DNA of 64,000 nucleotides, taken from NCBI GenBank assembly GCA_003439945.1, contig QVRM01002473.1, positions 186,001 to 250,000 on the forward strand, in the 5' to 3' direction. Below, piece after piece: positions 12,047 to 26,677 of this stretch. Source of the stretch: Dermanyssus gallinae. Lineage: Eukaryota; Arthropoda; Arachnida; Mesostigmata; Dermanyssidae. A program made the translations under genes and the position numbers. Position 1 is the stretch's first letter, and each line of letters starts with the position of its first letter. The notes below the pieces were generated by a model, which was not told where the DNA came from, searched no databases, and saw nothing but the letters and a program-made list of their open reading frames with translations.

Positions 12047-15000
12047 ACAACAACGACGACAACAAAAACAACAACCACTGCAACCACGGACGAGGCAACC
12101 TCGAGACGGCCAATGTCACGAGATGATGGTGTCTCAACTCATCTGCCGACAACAATGGCTGACAAATAGCTCCTTGCGCCGGTAGCTGAGAGAGGCTAAG
12201 CGAACGGCGACGCTCCTCTACTTTCGAAGGCAGCGGCGAACAACAGCCTCAGCGTCGAATCACGACGGGAAACGCTTTAGGCAATCGACTGTGGTAAAGT
12301 TGTTGTCGTTGTTCATGTTGTTGTTGTGGCTGCTGTTGTTGCCACTGCAGGGCATAGTGGTGTGCTTCAACTGCTGCTGCTGGGGGGCACATGAGCGCTA
12401 ACAACATGCCCCAACATGCGGTTGTAGATGCTTGTATGTTTTTGCGAGTTGACACGTGTCTATGTATGGGGGTGCGTACACGTATCTCGAGTAAACCTTG
12501 TATGTGTCTATTCCGAGCGTTAGAAAACACCGCCGGTCGGCACCGCTGCCGCCCGCGGCAGTGGTGGTACCAACGCCAACGCCGGTGGAAGAATCTCACG
12601 TCGAATGGGAGTCGCAAGTCGTGCGCGTCGCGAACGCTCGTACGGAAACGCAGTGGCGCAACCATTAAATGGCCACCATCACTTTATCGACACGACCGGT
12701 GTCTTCTTATCGTCGTCGCCGAATCTCGGTAATCTGCTGCACAAGTCGGTCATTCGATAACCACGCCCTACCGACGTGTAATAATAGCAGTGCATTCGAT
12801 AAGCATTGCTGCATACAGCGTATGCAGCTTGCACGTATATAGTACAAATAACCCTAGTCCATCTATAGAGCGCGGTAAGTAAGACGTGCTGGTTAGAGCT
12901 TGTACATCACCAGGGCGAACTGGCTGGAGTTGCCGGGGGACGGCACGATTAAGAAGCAGCAACAACAGCGACCAGAACGGCAGTGACCCTCATAGTGGTA
13001 GTTGAAACGGTCGTGGTAGCATAGCGGTAGCAGTGCCACGAGTTCACGTCGTTGTGGTTGTGGTAGTGGTTCGTGTTGTTGCTTGTCGCGGCCGACCGAC
13101 ACGCGGGGGCAAGGAATAGAGAACCGTGAAACAAGTTGGGGGCGCACGGATCGCGGTGGAGATCGCGGTGATGGTGCAAGCAAGCAAGCAAGAAGTAGAC
13201 GGAGAGGCGACGGTGGCAATCATTGGCGGCGGCACCAGCGCCTGCTCGAGATGTAGGATAGATCGGCAAGCGGCCAGCGGTTGGGAGGAAGGGAAGAAAA
13301 ACGTTGCCCGGCTGCTGCTTTTGGGGAGGTGCGGGTCGCTTCCAGAGCCGCTCCTAGCCTCCGGCGTGCGATTCGGCAACGCTTCGGCCGCGGAGCGGGC
13401 ACAGCAGAGCATCACGTGTGGAAGGAGGCGTGCGCGTGTGTATGTGTGTGTGTGTGCTACAAGAAATCCTGCATCCTGGCGCCCACGGGTGGCCCACCGG
13501 GAAGAAGGAGTTGGCTGGCCCGTTGTCCTGCACAGGAACAGGACATCAACGACGTTAGGAGAACAGCAGCAGCAGCAGCGGCATCCGCCATCGCGGCAAA
13601 GTAGCAACCACAGAAGCAGTGGCATCGGCGGAGCCATTGGTTGGATGGAGCGCGACTTCATACCGATATCTCATCCCTGTGCAACTGTGCACTACGACGA
13701 CGACGACGACTTCTACGACGACTTCTACGACTACTATTACTACTGCTACGACAACTAGCAGATATCATTTGGTCGAACGACACATAGATAGATACATAGA
13801 CACACAGACAGATATATCGATGCGTCGAGCGACTGGACAGGGGCCCTGAACGTCTTGTAGCTCGTCCTGCGCTGCCTGCTTCATCCTTGGTTTTCTTCTT
13901 TCGTATGTTCTATCGTTCTCGCGCGCTCTATCTCTCTCGTTTCTGCCACTCCCCGCACCCCCGCCTCCCGCCTCTCACTCTAGGTCTTTCTTTATCTGTG
14001 AGGTGGTCGGGGCACCGGGCGATATGACCGTTGGCGGTCGCAGACGCTCCCTACTTACTACTGTTGCACTACTATACCTACTACAGCGCAGTGCGATCTC
14101 ACGTTGAAGATATGGCGTGGTGAGCTGCTGCTGCTGCTGCTTGCCGTGCCTGTGTTGCACGCCACAGCCATGACTACATATCAGGGGAGGCGACCCCGAT
14201 CGGTGTGCTGTGGGGGCCGTCGAGGCTGTCGAAACTGACCGAGACGCTGCGAGACACTGCAACAATAGATGCGTGACCGGCCGTGTCAACCAATGTCATC
14301 GAGCTAAAAGGCCTACTGGCCTAATCTGGCGTGATGTTGCCATGGGCTACGTCGAGAACCACTATTCATTCTTACTACTGCGGCGGCTGCTGCTGCTAAT
14401 ATTTTTGGTTGCTAATACCGCTACTAGTAAAAAGTATTACATACTCTGTATTTTATAAATGCCCGTTGTTTTTCTGCTCGTATTGGATGTGATGCAGCGG
14501 AAAGGTCCACGATCCAAAGAACACGTGCAAGTTCATCACGTGCCTTGATGCACACGTGCTGAATTGCTATAGTGACCAGTTTTCCATGGGCAAAGATTCA
14601 GAGCAGGGATGTGATATAGCCGAGCTAACCCTTTGTCGAGTAAAGACTAAAAGGCGGAGCTTTCGAGCCCGAAGCGACGGGGACGATGGTGCTGTAGCTA
14701 AGATGTAACAATGTCTGGCGAATCGCAGGATTGGTAACATAGGGGCTGGGGAATCGAGGGTTTGTACTATAAGAATCTTGTAAAGTACTAACTTTGTGTC
14801 ATCATCATAAGTATCAGTTTGACAGCGCGACTCTCGTTTAGCATCGAACAGAGGGTGTAAGGGGTTGGCACACACGCAGGTTCTCAGAAGCCGACTCCTG
14901 ACAAGTCTCGACGTCCGATGCAATGTTTTGTTAGCACTTGTTCTGTGGTTGCACATTGGTCGGCCTTGTTTTTTTTCTGTGGGCGTGCCGTAGTCAGATA

Positions 15001-17780
15001 ATTAATACGAATAACGAGTCGGAACCCGGAACGCTCCGAAACTCGTGTAGGGAGGCGTTACTGCATTCGCTGTCCTGTGTGTTCTGCTCGTGAATGCTGA
15101 ATCGTGTCTTTTGCAAGTGCTGAGTCGTCCACTTCAGCAGCAGGGCACCAGTGGAGCTAAAGTGAGAGAAAGGGGGCTAGGGAAGAGAGAGATGTCGACC
15201 GGTCCGTATGTAGATGCAATGCTCGACTTTTATTTCTACGATCTGTTTTTCAACCTCCGTCGGCGGACTCTATTCGTAGCTAGGCAGAGGAAGACTAGTG
15301 AGTGGATGGGCTGGCCGGGTAATGGCTATATCTTCCCCCGCGTGTGACCCCGGAACGGTTCCGTGGTCTAGTTTCCGTCGAAATAGCAGGCGCGTAGAAG
15401 CCTTCTCTTCTAGTTGGTACAATATGCACGATAAAGCAAATGCATACGAGGCAATGATCGTGTACCTCGATCGCAACGAGTGTACGACCCGAGTGCACAC
15501 GTACATCTATTGTATCCGTCCACGTCTGCCTTCCGTCTTTATCGTCTTTTTTGGGGTTGTGGGGAGTTCTGCTGGCACCGCTGCCCTGTGCCTGGCGCCG
15601 CGGCGTCGCGATCCTCTGCTTGACGCCAGACATTGGCAGCTGGCGTATAGCCGGGTACGTGTATTCAGTCTAACGACGATTGCCCAGAAACGCCACTGTC
15701 TAGGCGGCGACAAGGACAGGCGTGTGTGTAGAGCGACAAGGCTGTACCAAACTCACGTAGCCAAGCTTGCTACAACGAACCGACGAGCGAACGCTGGCCA
15801 ATGGCCTGGATGCCCACATCCAGGACACTGGGGGGAGCGGAGGAGGCAGGCGGGGGGAGGGGGGAGATTTGTGTTGGCTTTGGCTCTAGGCCAAAATTTT
15901 CCCGTACCGTATCACATGTCTTATTTCTGTATCTCCCCTGTTCCCTATACTATATTCCTTACTCACTCACTCGCGTTTTCTTGTTAGGCCGTCCAGGAAC
16001 GAGGACGTCCTCTGTCTGATGACACTGGTGACAGTACTGGGGCACAGGCGATCACACAGATTGCTCTGTTCACTACCGCCGCCGCTTTCGTGGTGGTCGC
16101 CGATCAGAGAGAGTGAGAAAGACTCAGGCCAGTGATTCGTGAAGGGATCAATCAGCTGAAGCAGCAGCAATAGCAGTAGGTGCACACCCCTACATCAGTC
16201 CGCCCTGTTTCGAAGCTATCAAAGTGGTGTTATCGTCCTACGTTAAGATAAGAACTGAGTCTCTGAGGCTAAACTCTAGTTTCATTGCAAGCAATCGATT
16301 GGCGAACAAACAGATGATGATGATGATGAGTGGAATTTCACCAGTCTTTACTGTGTACCTTCAGGAGGTTCATAGATCGACTCATTGAACGAGCGAGCGA
16401 ACCGGGGCCCGTTCCTCGCCCAATACTTGAAAGGTTGCCTACATCTTTGCAAAGATGCAAGCTTTTATTCTTCTGTTTTTTTATTTTTCTGTTCTAGAGC
16501 GACAGCTTGGCTGCTATTTCCTCACAGCCTTGCGAGGACTTTCGGCATTCAAAGGAACGTGTACTACAGGCTTGCAGAGACCGGCATCTACCTCGGTAAC
16601 CGGAACGTGAATGCACTCTGTCGGTAGGGACGCTGTGGCGTCTTGCTGGCAAGGTGCCTGCAAATATGGCCTTGATCCATTTTACGCGGCTTGTCAGTGT
16701 CCCTTCTCTTGAGTTCGCCTCACTATGGGCCCCAGGAAAACATCCTCAACAGTATCATCAGCAGTGGGGCAGCATGGCGGGGGCAATATCTTTACAGTCG
16801 TTGCCTTTAGAGCACTGTGTTCGCGCAGTTCTACCAGGCAAGGCCATGCGCAAAGGATTCTGTGCGAGCTATTTCAAGCTTTTACCAAGGTTTTCGCTCC
16901 CTGCTGTCCATCTAAATATATTAAGACGTAGAACTCGTTTTTGTAGAGTTTTTGGGCAATCATTTGTAAAATATTGTATGTGGATTGCAGCCGCACGTTG
17001 TTATGATGGATCCGATCTCTTGCAGCAAATAATTGGTTGAAGGACGCCGTACAATGTGGTAAATGTTAAGATAACTTTTGGAGAGATTGCCAAGGTCAGT
17101 TGTAGCCCAAGGTAGCACTGGCTATCGTGTCAGCTCGGACTGAAACACCAGCGTTATTCCTCCAACAGTCCCAAGTACGTTTCGAACGAAACGGCGCTAA
17201 CGGACGCATTTGAACATAAGCGCTTTTTCCTAACTACGACACAGAGGAAGTCAGTCGTGGGCCGTTGAAGCAGCTTGAAAGCTCGCACACGGGATTTGCT
17301 GTTTGGATATCGAAAGGGGAGAAAGCCTCCTTGGTATTACAGCTTGCAATGCGCTTTGGGAAAATAGCATTGCCATGCAATAATGGCGATATCACATTCT
17401 TAGTTACTAATAGTTTTACGTGCACTTAAATCCATACTCAATCTAGGCTTAAGACAAAGCTAACTGGTCCTGACTAACATTGTAATTAAATCCTTAATTG
17501 ATCATCTATCACGATTTTCTTATGGCCTCGCTAGCGTTCTGGGGGATGGACATTGTGTCGTACCGACCTTACTAAACGGTATACTTGGACTTTTTTTTGC
17601 TTATTATCTTGCTTGCCAAACAGTAAGGTCCTCTACTCGCTTTCTATGATGACGATGGGCGCTCTGCAACGTTGTGCACGGAGCATCAGTATTTCATCGA
17701 GACAATCCGATACAGATTGACCTGCTCTTTGCTTTCGTATTGCCAAGGGGTCGCCCGATAACTTGCAATATATATATATA
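11717..17780. other. No confident gene; triplet-rich then ordinary non-coding DNA
   Basis: From 11,780 to 12,080 there are long CAA/CAG runs with a 30-base tandem unit GGCAGCAGCAGC..AACAGTAAC at about 11,850-11,915. Further short repeats occur at 12,300-12,400, 13,437-13,456 (TG) and 13,560-13,750. The 14-17.7 kb part is more ordinary. Open frames such as 15,298-15,987 and 16,654-17,040 have no domain I recognise. Upstream exons of the Caskin gene could lie here unrecognised. Confidence 0.4.
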
Positions 17781-17784
17781 TAGA

Positions 17785-17850
17785 AGGCCGAATGTGCAAA
17801 CGTATTGTAAATTATTAATAAATTATCACAATATTTTCTATATATATAAG
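17785..17850 (+). repeat. Short TA-flanked repeat module, copy 1
   Basis: The stretch TGTGCAAACGTATTGT..ATTAATAAAT.ATCACAATATTTTCTATATATA recurs at about 23,045-23,104 with few differences. Both copies follow a (TA)n run and end in one. This suggests a small element that inserts in TA-rich DNA. Confidence 0.6.
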
Positions 17851-20800
17851 TTCAAAGATAGGGTTCAAAGTTCAAAGAACGAGGTTGAACTTGAGCGAAG
17901 GACAAGTCCAGTTGTTAGCACGGCATAGCGGCGGGAAGTTGCCTGAGGGCCAATGAAATGAAACGAACTGGGAAGTACACGCCATCGTCAAGGACAACAA
18001 CAGCAACAACAACAACACCAGCAACATCAATAAGAACAACAACCCCCAAGAGCGTGATGTTCCCCAGTAAATCCGGGGGGGGGGGGCGGGGGGGATGAGA
18101 CCGAAGGCTGCAAACTGCGAGCCGAAAAGACCGCGACGAAAGTTGCAAGTTGATGACGACCGGCCAGAGATCAGCGGCGACTACGAACAAAGAGACTACG
18201 AACTTATTGTCATTGTCCACACGGTGTTGTTGTTGTCTGCGACGCCTCAGCCGCCGAGGCGGCTGTCATTAACGGTGATATATAGAGAGGTCGCAGCTTC
18301 TTTAATTAATCACATGGTGGTGGTGGCGGTGCTGCTGCTGCTGCTGATGATGACGACAACAACGCATGATGATACTCATCATAATGACGTTGTTGACAAT
18401 GAATGATAGTAGCCGATGCTCGTGTTAGATTAGCGACGACAACAACAGCAGCAGCATCTGCAATAGCGTGTTACCTCGTCGTTACCTTCGGTACGACGAG
18501 CGGCTCGGTCAATTGTGTTGTCGGTCTGTCCTCGTCTCAGGTCGGCTGTAATGGCTCTCGCTTGAAGCCGCACGACGCATCCGTGTCGTTAGCTTGCTCG
18601 ACGTCGCCCCCCTCGCCCCCCCCCCCCCCGCTGGTCAACGCTGCTATATTTACGGCCGAAAACCTCACGACTCACGCCGTGTCGTTACGACCGTGCCTCT
18701 GCCCCCCCCCCCGGAAAAGAGAGGCGCCTGCGAATGAGTGCGAGTAGCGTCCGAACACCGTACACGAATCCACGCCGATGTACAGCATGAGGTACATTGA
18801 CGAGAGAAGACGGTCGACGAGGTCGAAGCTCCCATACTTCCCGTGGCCTGTGGTCGACACTGTGAAGATGGCCAAGTAGCCACATACGATCTGGAGGTGG
18901 CATCGGTAGTTTTAACACAAAAAAAAATATATATATATATATTTATATACATATTCGTTTATCCATATATTATCCCTATATTATATATCCAATATGAGTA
19001 GTATATCCATCCTAGATATGTAATGTCATTATCCATATATGTATAGTTGTTGAAGTTCCCTCTCCCAGTGCTGCAACGCCCCTTTTCTGCCCCGGTTGAA
19101 AAATGTACGCTGGCTTTCCCTTCGTCAAGCTACTCTGAACAGATAATTCTGTGAAGTAACCTCGTTGTATTAAAATATGACGTAAGCCATTGTCTCCGGG
19201 TCAACGTCATACCTCACGCAATTCTGATTGTTCGAACATGGCTCCCGGGTCGTAACATACATGCTTCACAATCCTGGAGTTGAATATAGTGTTGTCCCGA
19301 CTCTTCAGAGCGGTGACATAATGCTCTCGCATGATTGCATTCATTGCGTATTGTTTCCGATCTCAGTCTAGAGTTATCGAGTTTGCTTTTTATATACGCT
19401 GTATCCTGCCACAATGCGGCCGTATATATTATCGCCGTCTTATGCCGCTCCAGTGCTGCACATAAGCCTGTACAACTCTGCATATATGTACACATATGCA
19501 GTAGAGCATCACGTTCGTCAAAAACGTATGAAGAGGTTCTCCACAATTTAGGTTTAGTAGTACCGGCACACTGAGCACAGCAGGAAACACGTGCAGGGAA
19601 ACCTTATCGCTCTATATTGCGCCTAGATTTTCATATGGGTACATGTTTGCACATTCCTCTAGCTGAGTAGGTTGGAGCACACATTGTGTGCGCAGCACAA
19701 AGACTGCTAGCCTTTGGAGGGTGACAAGAAGGAGAAGGATCATTAGCCCGAATTCTGCCACTGGAACTGATTCCATTCCGAAGCGAACGAACAGCTTGGA
19801 GAAGCGTGTGCTCGACCGGAAGGTAGACAAGCGCCCGCCCGCCCACCCAGCCGCAGTCGCAAAAGAAAGGCGACTTGCTCCAGAAATGGACCCGTGAGAG
19901 GTGGTAATGGAAGCCAGTAATAGGCGGATTGCGAGATCACTCTCTGTCTCTCTCTCTCTCTCGTTTGGTATCATCGATCGTCGATGCGTAAAAGTAGTAG
20001 TAGTAGTAGTAGTGGTGGTAATACTACTGCTATTACCAACACCAACACTACAATTGCTACCTACTAATATTCGCGTGTCGTCGAGTCGCTGCAAGAAGCT
20101 CTACGAACCAAGAGAGAAGAGGTGCGGTGCCGTGCAGTCCAACCCAGCAGCAGCAGGGGCGGAACAAGCCGCCGCCGCCTCCGGCAGACATCGGACGCGA
20201 ACGGCAAGCGGCGAATGTCGCAGACAGAGCGTGCGAAAATGACAAAGAACAGGGAAAATTAGAATGTCGTTAGGAAACGAACGTAACGTAACCGTCGATC
20301 ACTACGGCCGATGTTGGCTGCTGGTGAAACCGCCGGCCGCCTGCTTCCATAGAACCGAACTGGGCTATGCTGAGCTGAGCGAGCTGAGCGGAGCACATCG
20401 TCGCCACAATTCAATTTCGGCCTCGCGATGAATCGAATGTCGCCATGTCGCCGTACGGTCATCGCCGCAGCAAAAGCTGTCTTCTCACAGCCACCGACTC
20501 TGACTGTCGTTCCCTGAAATTTGTCCTCGCCGCTCGTCCCCACGCCCTCCCGTCTTGTCCTGTTCCGCTGTTTCCTGTTCCGCTTCAACAGCTGCTGATT
20601 CTAAGTGTGCTTTGGGGCGGCACAACTTAAGCTTTAGCACAGGCTGTATAAACGTGGTGGTGGAAGTAGTGGTCATACTGCTGCTGTTGCTGTTGTTGTT
20701 ATTGTTGGTATTATTGTTGTTGTTGTTGCTGCTGCTAATGCTGTTGTTTTTGTTGCTGTTGCAATTTTTCTTGTCGTCGACTTGATGTCGACAACAGACG

Positions 20801-22450
20801 CAGCCGGGTCGTTATGATTAACTTCCTTCTTATGGAAATCAGAAGGCAGAGAGAACTGAACAAAGAGCAGTCTGCTGGTTTCGATCGTATATACAATAAA
20901 GTTCTCAACAAAAACAATAGTAGTATTATTGCGGTTATCTCAAGTGTGAGCAAGCTACTGACAGAAGAACAGGAGATAATTTACCGAGTCAAATCTGATC
21001 CCGCGTGCTAGATCTGCGTGCTACCGATGTGGCCATTCGGAAAGCCAATATACCGCCTTTGTATGCTTCAAGCGGGTCGCGACCATCGCACTATTGATGG
21101 GGTGCTGATTGTTTTCCATAGACTTTTGGAGTGTACATCAAAATAGTATCGCAGTAAGGGCCTTTTGTAGTAGGTTGAAGACGTTTTTGCTCTGGGAGAC
21201 TGTTTTATTACACTGCACGAACAGCGTGTTTACTACTAGGACAAATACCAGCCGCAACGCCTTGCGGACACCTCAGTGGCAGGCGACTTAGAAACGAATG
21301 TTGCACTCCCACGACCAATTTTCAGATATTTAGTCAGATGGGGCTTCCAAGCCGGGAAACAATACGTGAGTTTGGGGAAAACGAACGTGTGCATTAGAAA
21401 TCGTTACGATAAAACAACGAATATTAAGGTTTTATATTTTTACATTTGGCAATGGTACTTCTACTACGTCAGTAAATTTTTAGCTAACGCCAAGGTCAGA
21501 CGTAGCACATACAACTGCTTGTTTGTGCTCGAAGCACACATCATAAACTGGAGAGCGTATAGTACGCCCTAGGACAACCCAGACAAAACAGTATATGGTA
21601 GACTGAGTTCAACCATATGCTGCCGACATTAGGCTAACAGTGATTTTCGCTTAAGGACCTATTGCAACGGAGGCATGTAGATATCTAACAAAAGAGACCA
21701 GTTCTGTTGAAGGCGCATTGTTGGTCACAATAAACGAAGTAAAAGTGATTTTTTAAGGTTTTTAAAATATAATTAACTGTACCTATATGCAATATTAACG
21801 AGAGAGTTTGATGCAATTGCTTGATACATGAATTTGATGTTAATCGTATATGCCAAACGTGTGCAATTTTGTTTACATATGAATTGCGGGGCTCAAAGTG
21901 CGTATGTTGCTATAGATATGACACAGTTAGCACACTCAAGCATTGCCAAAATCTTGTATTCAAAGGGTACAAATGTTATGTATCATCGCATGGGGTTCTT
22001 AATTTAACGTAATAATAACGTTTTTACCAAAACCGCAATTCCATTGAGTATCTGAGTATATGTGGATTACTCATATAAAAACAGCGGAGCTAGTAATACT
22101 AAGACGGGTGAAATACAATATCGTATTAGCTTATCAAATATATCAAACTAGGCCAGGGCATTGAGAGCTTGAAACGCCGATGCCGGCAGACACGTAAACT
22201 GACTGCTGTATGAATCTAGTTAACGGTTTGTAAAATGCAAATATTGTAAATACTGTCCCCCCTTTGACAAAGTAAAGGTGCGTTTGAATTGAATTGGATA
22301 TGAGCGCCGTATTCTGCTTAAAAAAGTGATGCAAATACAGCCGTGATATGATTATAAGTCGCGCATATGTGCCTGTAGCAAGATTCATGGCAATCCTATA
22401 TTTCACTAATGTGAGCTTCTGTCTGGCTTCCCTTCTCAATGGCTTTGCAG
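17851..22450. other. No confident gene; intron or upstream region of Caskin
   Basis: Includes CAA repeats near 18,000, long G or C homopolymers (18,077-18,095, 18,610-18,630, 18,700-18,712), a degenerate TATCC/ATATAT stretch near 18,925-19,050, TAG/TTG triplets near 19,995 and 20,685-20,760, and otherwise unique AT-rich sequence. No SH3, ankyrin or CASK-binding exon was recognised in it. Confidence 0.4.
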
Positions 22451-22652
22451 GATCAGGAGGTATTGTCCTTGTGGCTGAAGAATCTACATTTTGAAGAGTA
22501 TCTTCCGCTGTTCGTGAACTCAGGCTACGATATGCCGACCATCTCTCGGATGACCCCCGAGGACCTGACGGCCATTGGCATAACCCGGCCGCAGCACCGT
22601 CGGAAGCTTAAACAGGAGATCTCAAAGCTCAACATCTCTGACGGAATACCTG
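22451..22652 (+). CDS. ckn: Caskin exon: SAM domain 1
   Basis: The acceptor is TGGCTTTGCAG before 22,451 and the donor is GTGAGG at 22,653. The exon begins in phase 0 and ends in phase 1. It encodes a complete SAM fold: helix 1 with SLWLKNLHFEEYLPLF, the central MTPEDLTAIGI turn typical of SAM domains, and the long last helix GITRPQHRRKLKQEISKLN. An ATG lies in frame 12 bases before the acceptor, but the reading frame, the AG and the preceding pyrimidine-rich stretch argue that it is intronic and not a start. Confidence 0.92.
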
Positions 22653-22963
22653 GTGAGGCCACTCGACTGACTCTTCTTTGACACTAATTGGGCTCTGGTC
22701 CGCCCACCCGCCAAAGGGCTGCACTTCTACTGCTAAAGCTGGCTGTTGTTTTTTTTTTCTTTTTTATATTGGTAACAACAAACTCATATTGCGCCGGCGG
22801 TGAATATACTCTTCGATATCGGCTTGTCGTTAGAATACACTTTTCTTTTGAGACGATATATAAAACTATCGTTTTCTTTCATTTGCTTAGTCATCAAGAT
22901 TTTGTGCGTAAAGCATATGCCATACGGATAATGTCTTTGAATAGACGTTGTAATTTGCAAATA

Positions 22964-23029
<66 letters not shown>

Positions 23030-26000
23030 GCGAGCACTGCCGAGTGTGCAAACGTATTGTGAGTGATTAATAAATCATCACAATATTTTCTATATATATA
23101 TATATCATTATGGTTGTATATGTTTGTTTTTTAGTGCAATATTAATAAGAAATATTGTGTTTCAGGCGCACGTCTTGTGAGTAGCTAACTAAATAGCTCT
23201 GTTAAACGTTGCGGTTTGCGATAAATAGATAGGCACATATATGTATATATGGGTAGATGTGGACCTGGTGTGTCTGTCCTCTTTCGACGGGTCGTTGTTG
23301 GTCGTTCAGGGCGGAACGATGAACGATGTAAGGCAAACGGCGTTAACCGAGACGGAGATGGATGGCAAACCGGCTGCGCTATCTGCACTCGCGGACTGGC
23401 CGATTCTCTAGATGCTTTAGTCATGTCGGGTCGGTCGTTGGGGACTTCGACGGTGGTTCTGTTCTGACTCGGGCTCTTGTAGGCGCACCCCACTAACCAC
23501 CCTCCCGTTTCTCCTGTCTACTTTCCTCCGCCACTCTTCCCTCCAGCACTCCGGATTGAGAAGGATGACATATCAGGAGGACGTTATCACTGAGACTTGT
23601 CTGGAGAAGAGGAGGCTTAATACTTTGAATAAGTTAATACCCCCCACCGCGCCCGTGCTGCTCGAGTTCAAGAGTCTTGCAAGAGGCAGCAGGAGAGAGA
23701 GAGAGAGAGACAGAAAGAAAGAAGCACAAGATAGCGTAAGCACATGTGTGTGCCCTGTGCCCCAATCTATGTGTGTTGGCGACGACGACGGCGACAACAA
23801 CAACAACAACAAAGATGACGCTTCGGTGCTCCCGAGGAGGGGTCCCTAGTGGAATACTAAACAAACTCTGACACCTATGGACGGAGACTTTCGGCTCGAG
23901 ATCGGGCAGCGACGAGCTGGCATAGACGACCATAGAACCATGCCGCTGCTGTCGTCGTAGCTCAGCCACAACTCTCGCACCCGACTCACTACACTACCTC
24001 ACTGCACTTTGCTTTGAGGCTGAGTGGTGAGGTGCAGGTTGCGTAGGTAATAAATAAACAACAAAATAAATAAGCAGCTAAATAGCATATTCGCGCTTCG
24101 ATGTTGTTATCGTACGCCGGCTGGATATGACGCCAAGCGGGTGGATGAACGCGCGCCTCACTTCGGTGACGTGATGGTCGGCGCTTCGTCGAGAGAATGC
24201 GAGCGAGAGAGAGAGAGAGAGAGAGAGAAAGATATGATTTACCGTCTCGATAATACCCGATAAAGAGCGGTGCCCTCGAGGAAGGAACAGGGTGAATGAA
24301 TGTTTTTTCTTGATGGGTCCTGAAAGGCTTCGGTCCTTGTCGGCCGATGGAGGGCGGCGATGGAAGCGGTGCGCGCCCTGTTGGCGGTTTCGACCGCTCT
24401 CTCATCGTCGTCTTGGCCTGGCAGGGTTGAGTAGCTTCATTCTCTCACCTCTAGCCATCATCATCAGGTTAGGCCGATACAGTGCCGATACTACCGGTAT
24501 ATTTGTGAATCTGCTGCGGTGCTGACGACGAGGAAAGAGAAGCCGAGTTGCCGGCAGCGTCAATGCGGCGGCTAGACGACGGTAGTTTCGTGTTCATATC
24601 TGTCTTTGACAGAAATTTTCGGCAGTTCAGCCAGAAGGTTCGAAATTACGTAGCTGAGTTTGACCGAGTACTTAGTAGAACGTAGAACACGAGCAATCAA
24701 CCACGCGTACTTGATTTAATAGTAAATGCATAGTTATAACCATTAAATCAAATATTGGATTGATGCAAAACGTGCCGGTTTTTATTCATTAATTGCCTCA
24801 AAATAATAAGAATATACGGCTTTATTATAATTATCAATATCGTTTTCCCTTAACATTATTTGAGTGGGCGTTTCGCTGCGGGTCAGAAATTTTGCCTGCT
24901 TACATTCTCGTAGAAGACCCATGTTTCATTGCAAGTGTCCATTTCTAAGGAACCCACTTATAGAATTTACAAGTTATTCCAAGTTTTTTTAGCGTTCTGA
25001 CAATGGTTGCATAAACTATTTACCACCGAACTTGGCAAACCATTTTTGGCAGGTTTCTTCGTTGATTTATTGAGTCATCCCTGAAGATGGTGGAGATGTT
25101 TCTACAAGATATCTCACTGTTGGCATTTTTAGAAACTCATACAGCAAAACGCTCCGAATTTCGACCTTTATATTCTGAATTTTTCCGCCTCCCTAGAAAA
25201 TAACAAAGCTTTTTGCGCCAAAGCGGATTCTACCCGCTAATGCGGTAATGGCCGATCTATCATAAACGTATCACCTGTTCCCACGCTGATGTTGCTTAGA
25301 GGGCGCGGCGTGCCTTCGGAACAAGTGAACATCAAAACGGCAATAACTTTTGCATCAACGTAATAATTCATTTTGCAATTTACGCACTGAATCGATTCTT
25401 AAAGTATGTTGGTGCAGGACCGATGCACGGTAACGTCTCAAGTACTACGTTATGTACTGTAATAATGCAAAGCGCAGTACTCGAATGAATCTTGAAAAAT
25501 AATACCGAACGACATGAAAGAGAGCAACGCGACGTCTTACACATTGCTACACTGATCGAGAACGAGCATTTTATTTACACAGTTAATCAAAGCAGGTGCA
25601 AAGTACACTTTAGTCTGTTTTTTCGACTCTTTTCTGTGACCTACAATAGGCGTTTAGGTGGTGTGACGACCGTAAAATTCGCCACTGGGCCATTGTTGTG
25701 ACCTGAAGTGTCCAACGATGTCGAGCGTACCATCTGAAAAGCCCTTCTGAGATGTCTGCGAAAGTCGCTATCATTAGTCGCTGTGGGGGCTATAATGTCG
25801 GGCGCTGTATCCTTATATATTTTTGTCCTTTCCATGTTCTTCGCTGGCGGCCACTTGTGTCCGGTAAAGTGGAATCGTGCCCTCTTAGCCCTTCTGAGCT
25901 CAATTTCCAGATCTTGGTGCCTTATGTGTAGGTAGTACTGCGGAAGAAAGAGTCTTCTGGTTGCTCCTTGGTCGGATAGAAGCATGACGGTCGTGTGCAA

Positions 26001-26579
26001 ATGTCTGCGAAAAATGCTCGGACGCTATCCGCTAAACGTTTCATTGCCTATTGTTTTGTTTGTTTGTTTCTCTATTCCTTACTCTCTGTTACGCTTTTCC
26101 AGCTCTGTGCAGGCCAGTCAACAAGGCCAGTTCTCTCGTAGACATCGATCGAGTAGACCGCGTTCCGGTTGTTGAGAATTCAACATTTCTAAAACAAAAG
26201 CATTGCTAATTGTTCAAAACATTTTATGTTTATTTAGATATTGCTACTTGTGCTAGATATTCTAAGTGAAAAAAGCACGTGCGCGTCCTTCCACTAATTT
26301 AAACCAACGACTTAATAGCCTTTGCTATTAGCAAATTAGCAAATGGTAGCTTAAGTTTATTTACTATTCTAGCTATATATAATACATAGAGCTGCAGCAG
26401 GGTTTTTTGTCTTTGCGTCCACTTGGAAGCTCGGTCGTATACACACCCCTATAAATGTCAAGCAATAAAATGTGGCAAACTTATGAACTCGTCGTGCCGG
26501 TGTTCTTTCTCTGAAGTAGTCAATCCTTTTTTGATAGTCTAAAGACCTATAGTTATAAATTTGTACAGGCGAATATGTC

Positions 26580-26610
<31 letters not shown>

Positions 26611-26639
26611 TTGTTGTGTACATATATTAACATACGTGT

Positions 26640-26677
<38 letters not shown>

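Noticed and set aside
20814..21011. 65-codon plus-strand frame as an upstream Caskin exon
   Set aside because: No resemblance to Caskin N-terminal domains and no convincing splice pair.
22439..22450. ATG in frame just before the SAM1 exon as a possible start
   Set aside because: It lies within a TTTGCAG splice acceptor context, and Caskin SAM1 is normally internal, so the exon is spliced in phase 0.
25641..26000. 119-codon Lys/Arg-rich minus-strand frame in a Caskin intron
   Set aside because: No recognised family or splice/promoter support; may be a decayed transposon frame but evidence is insufficient.
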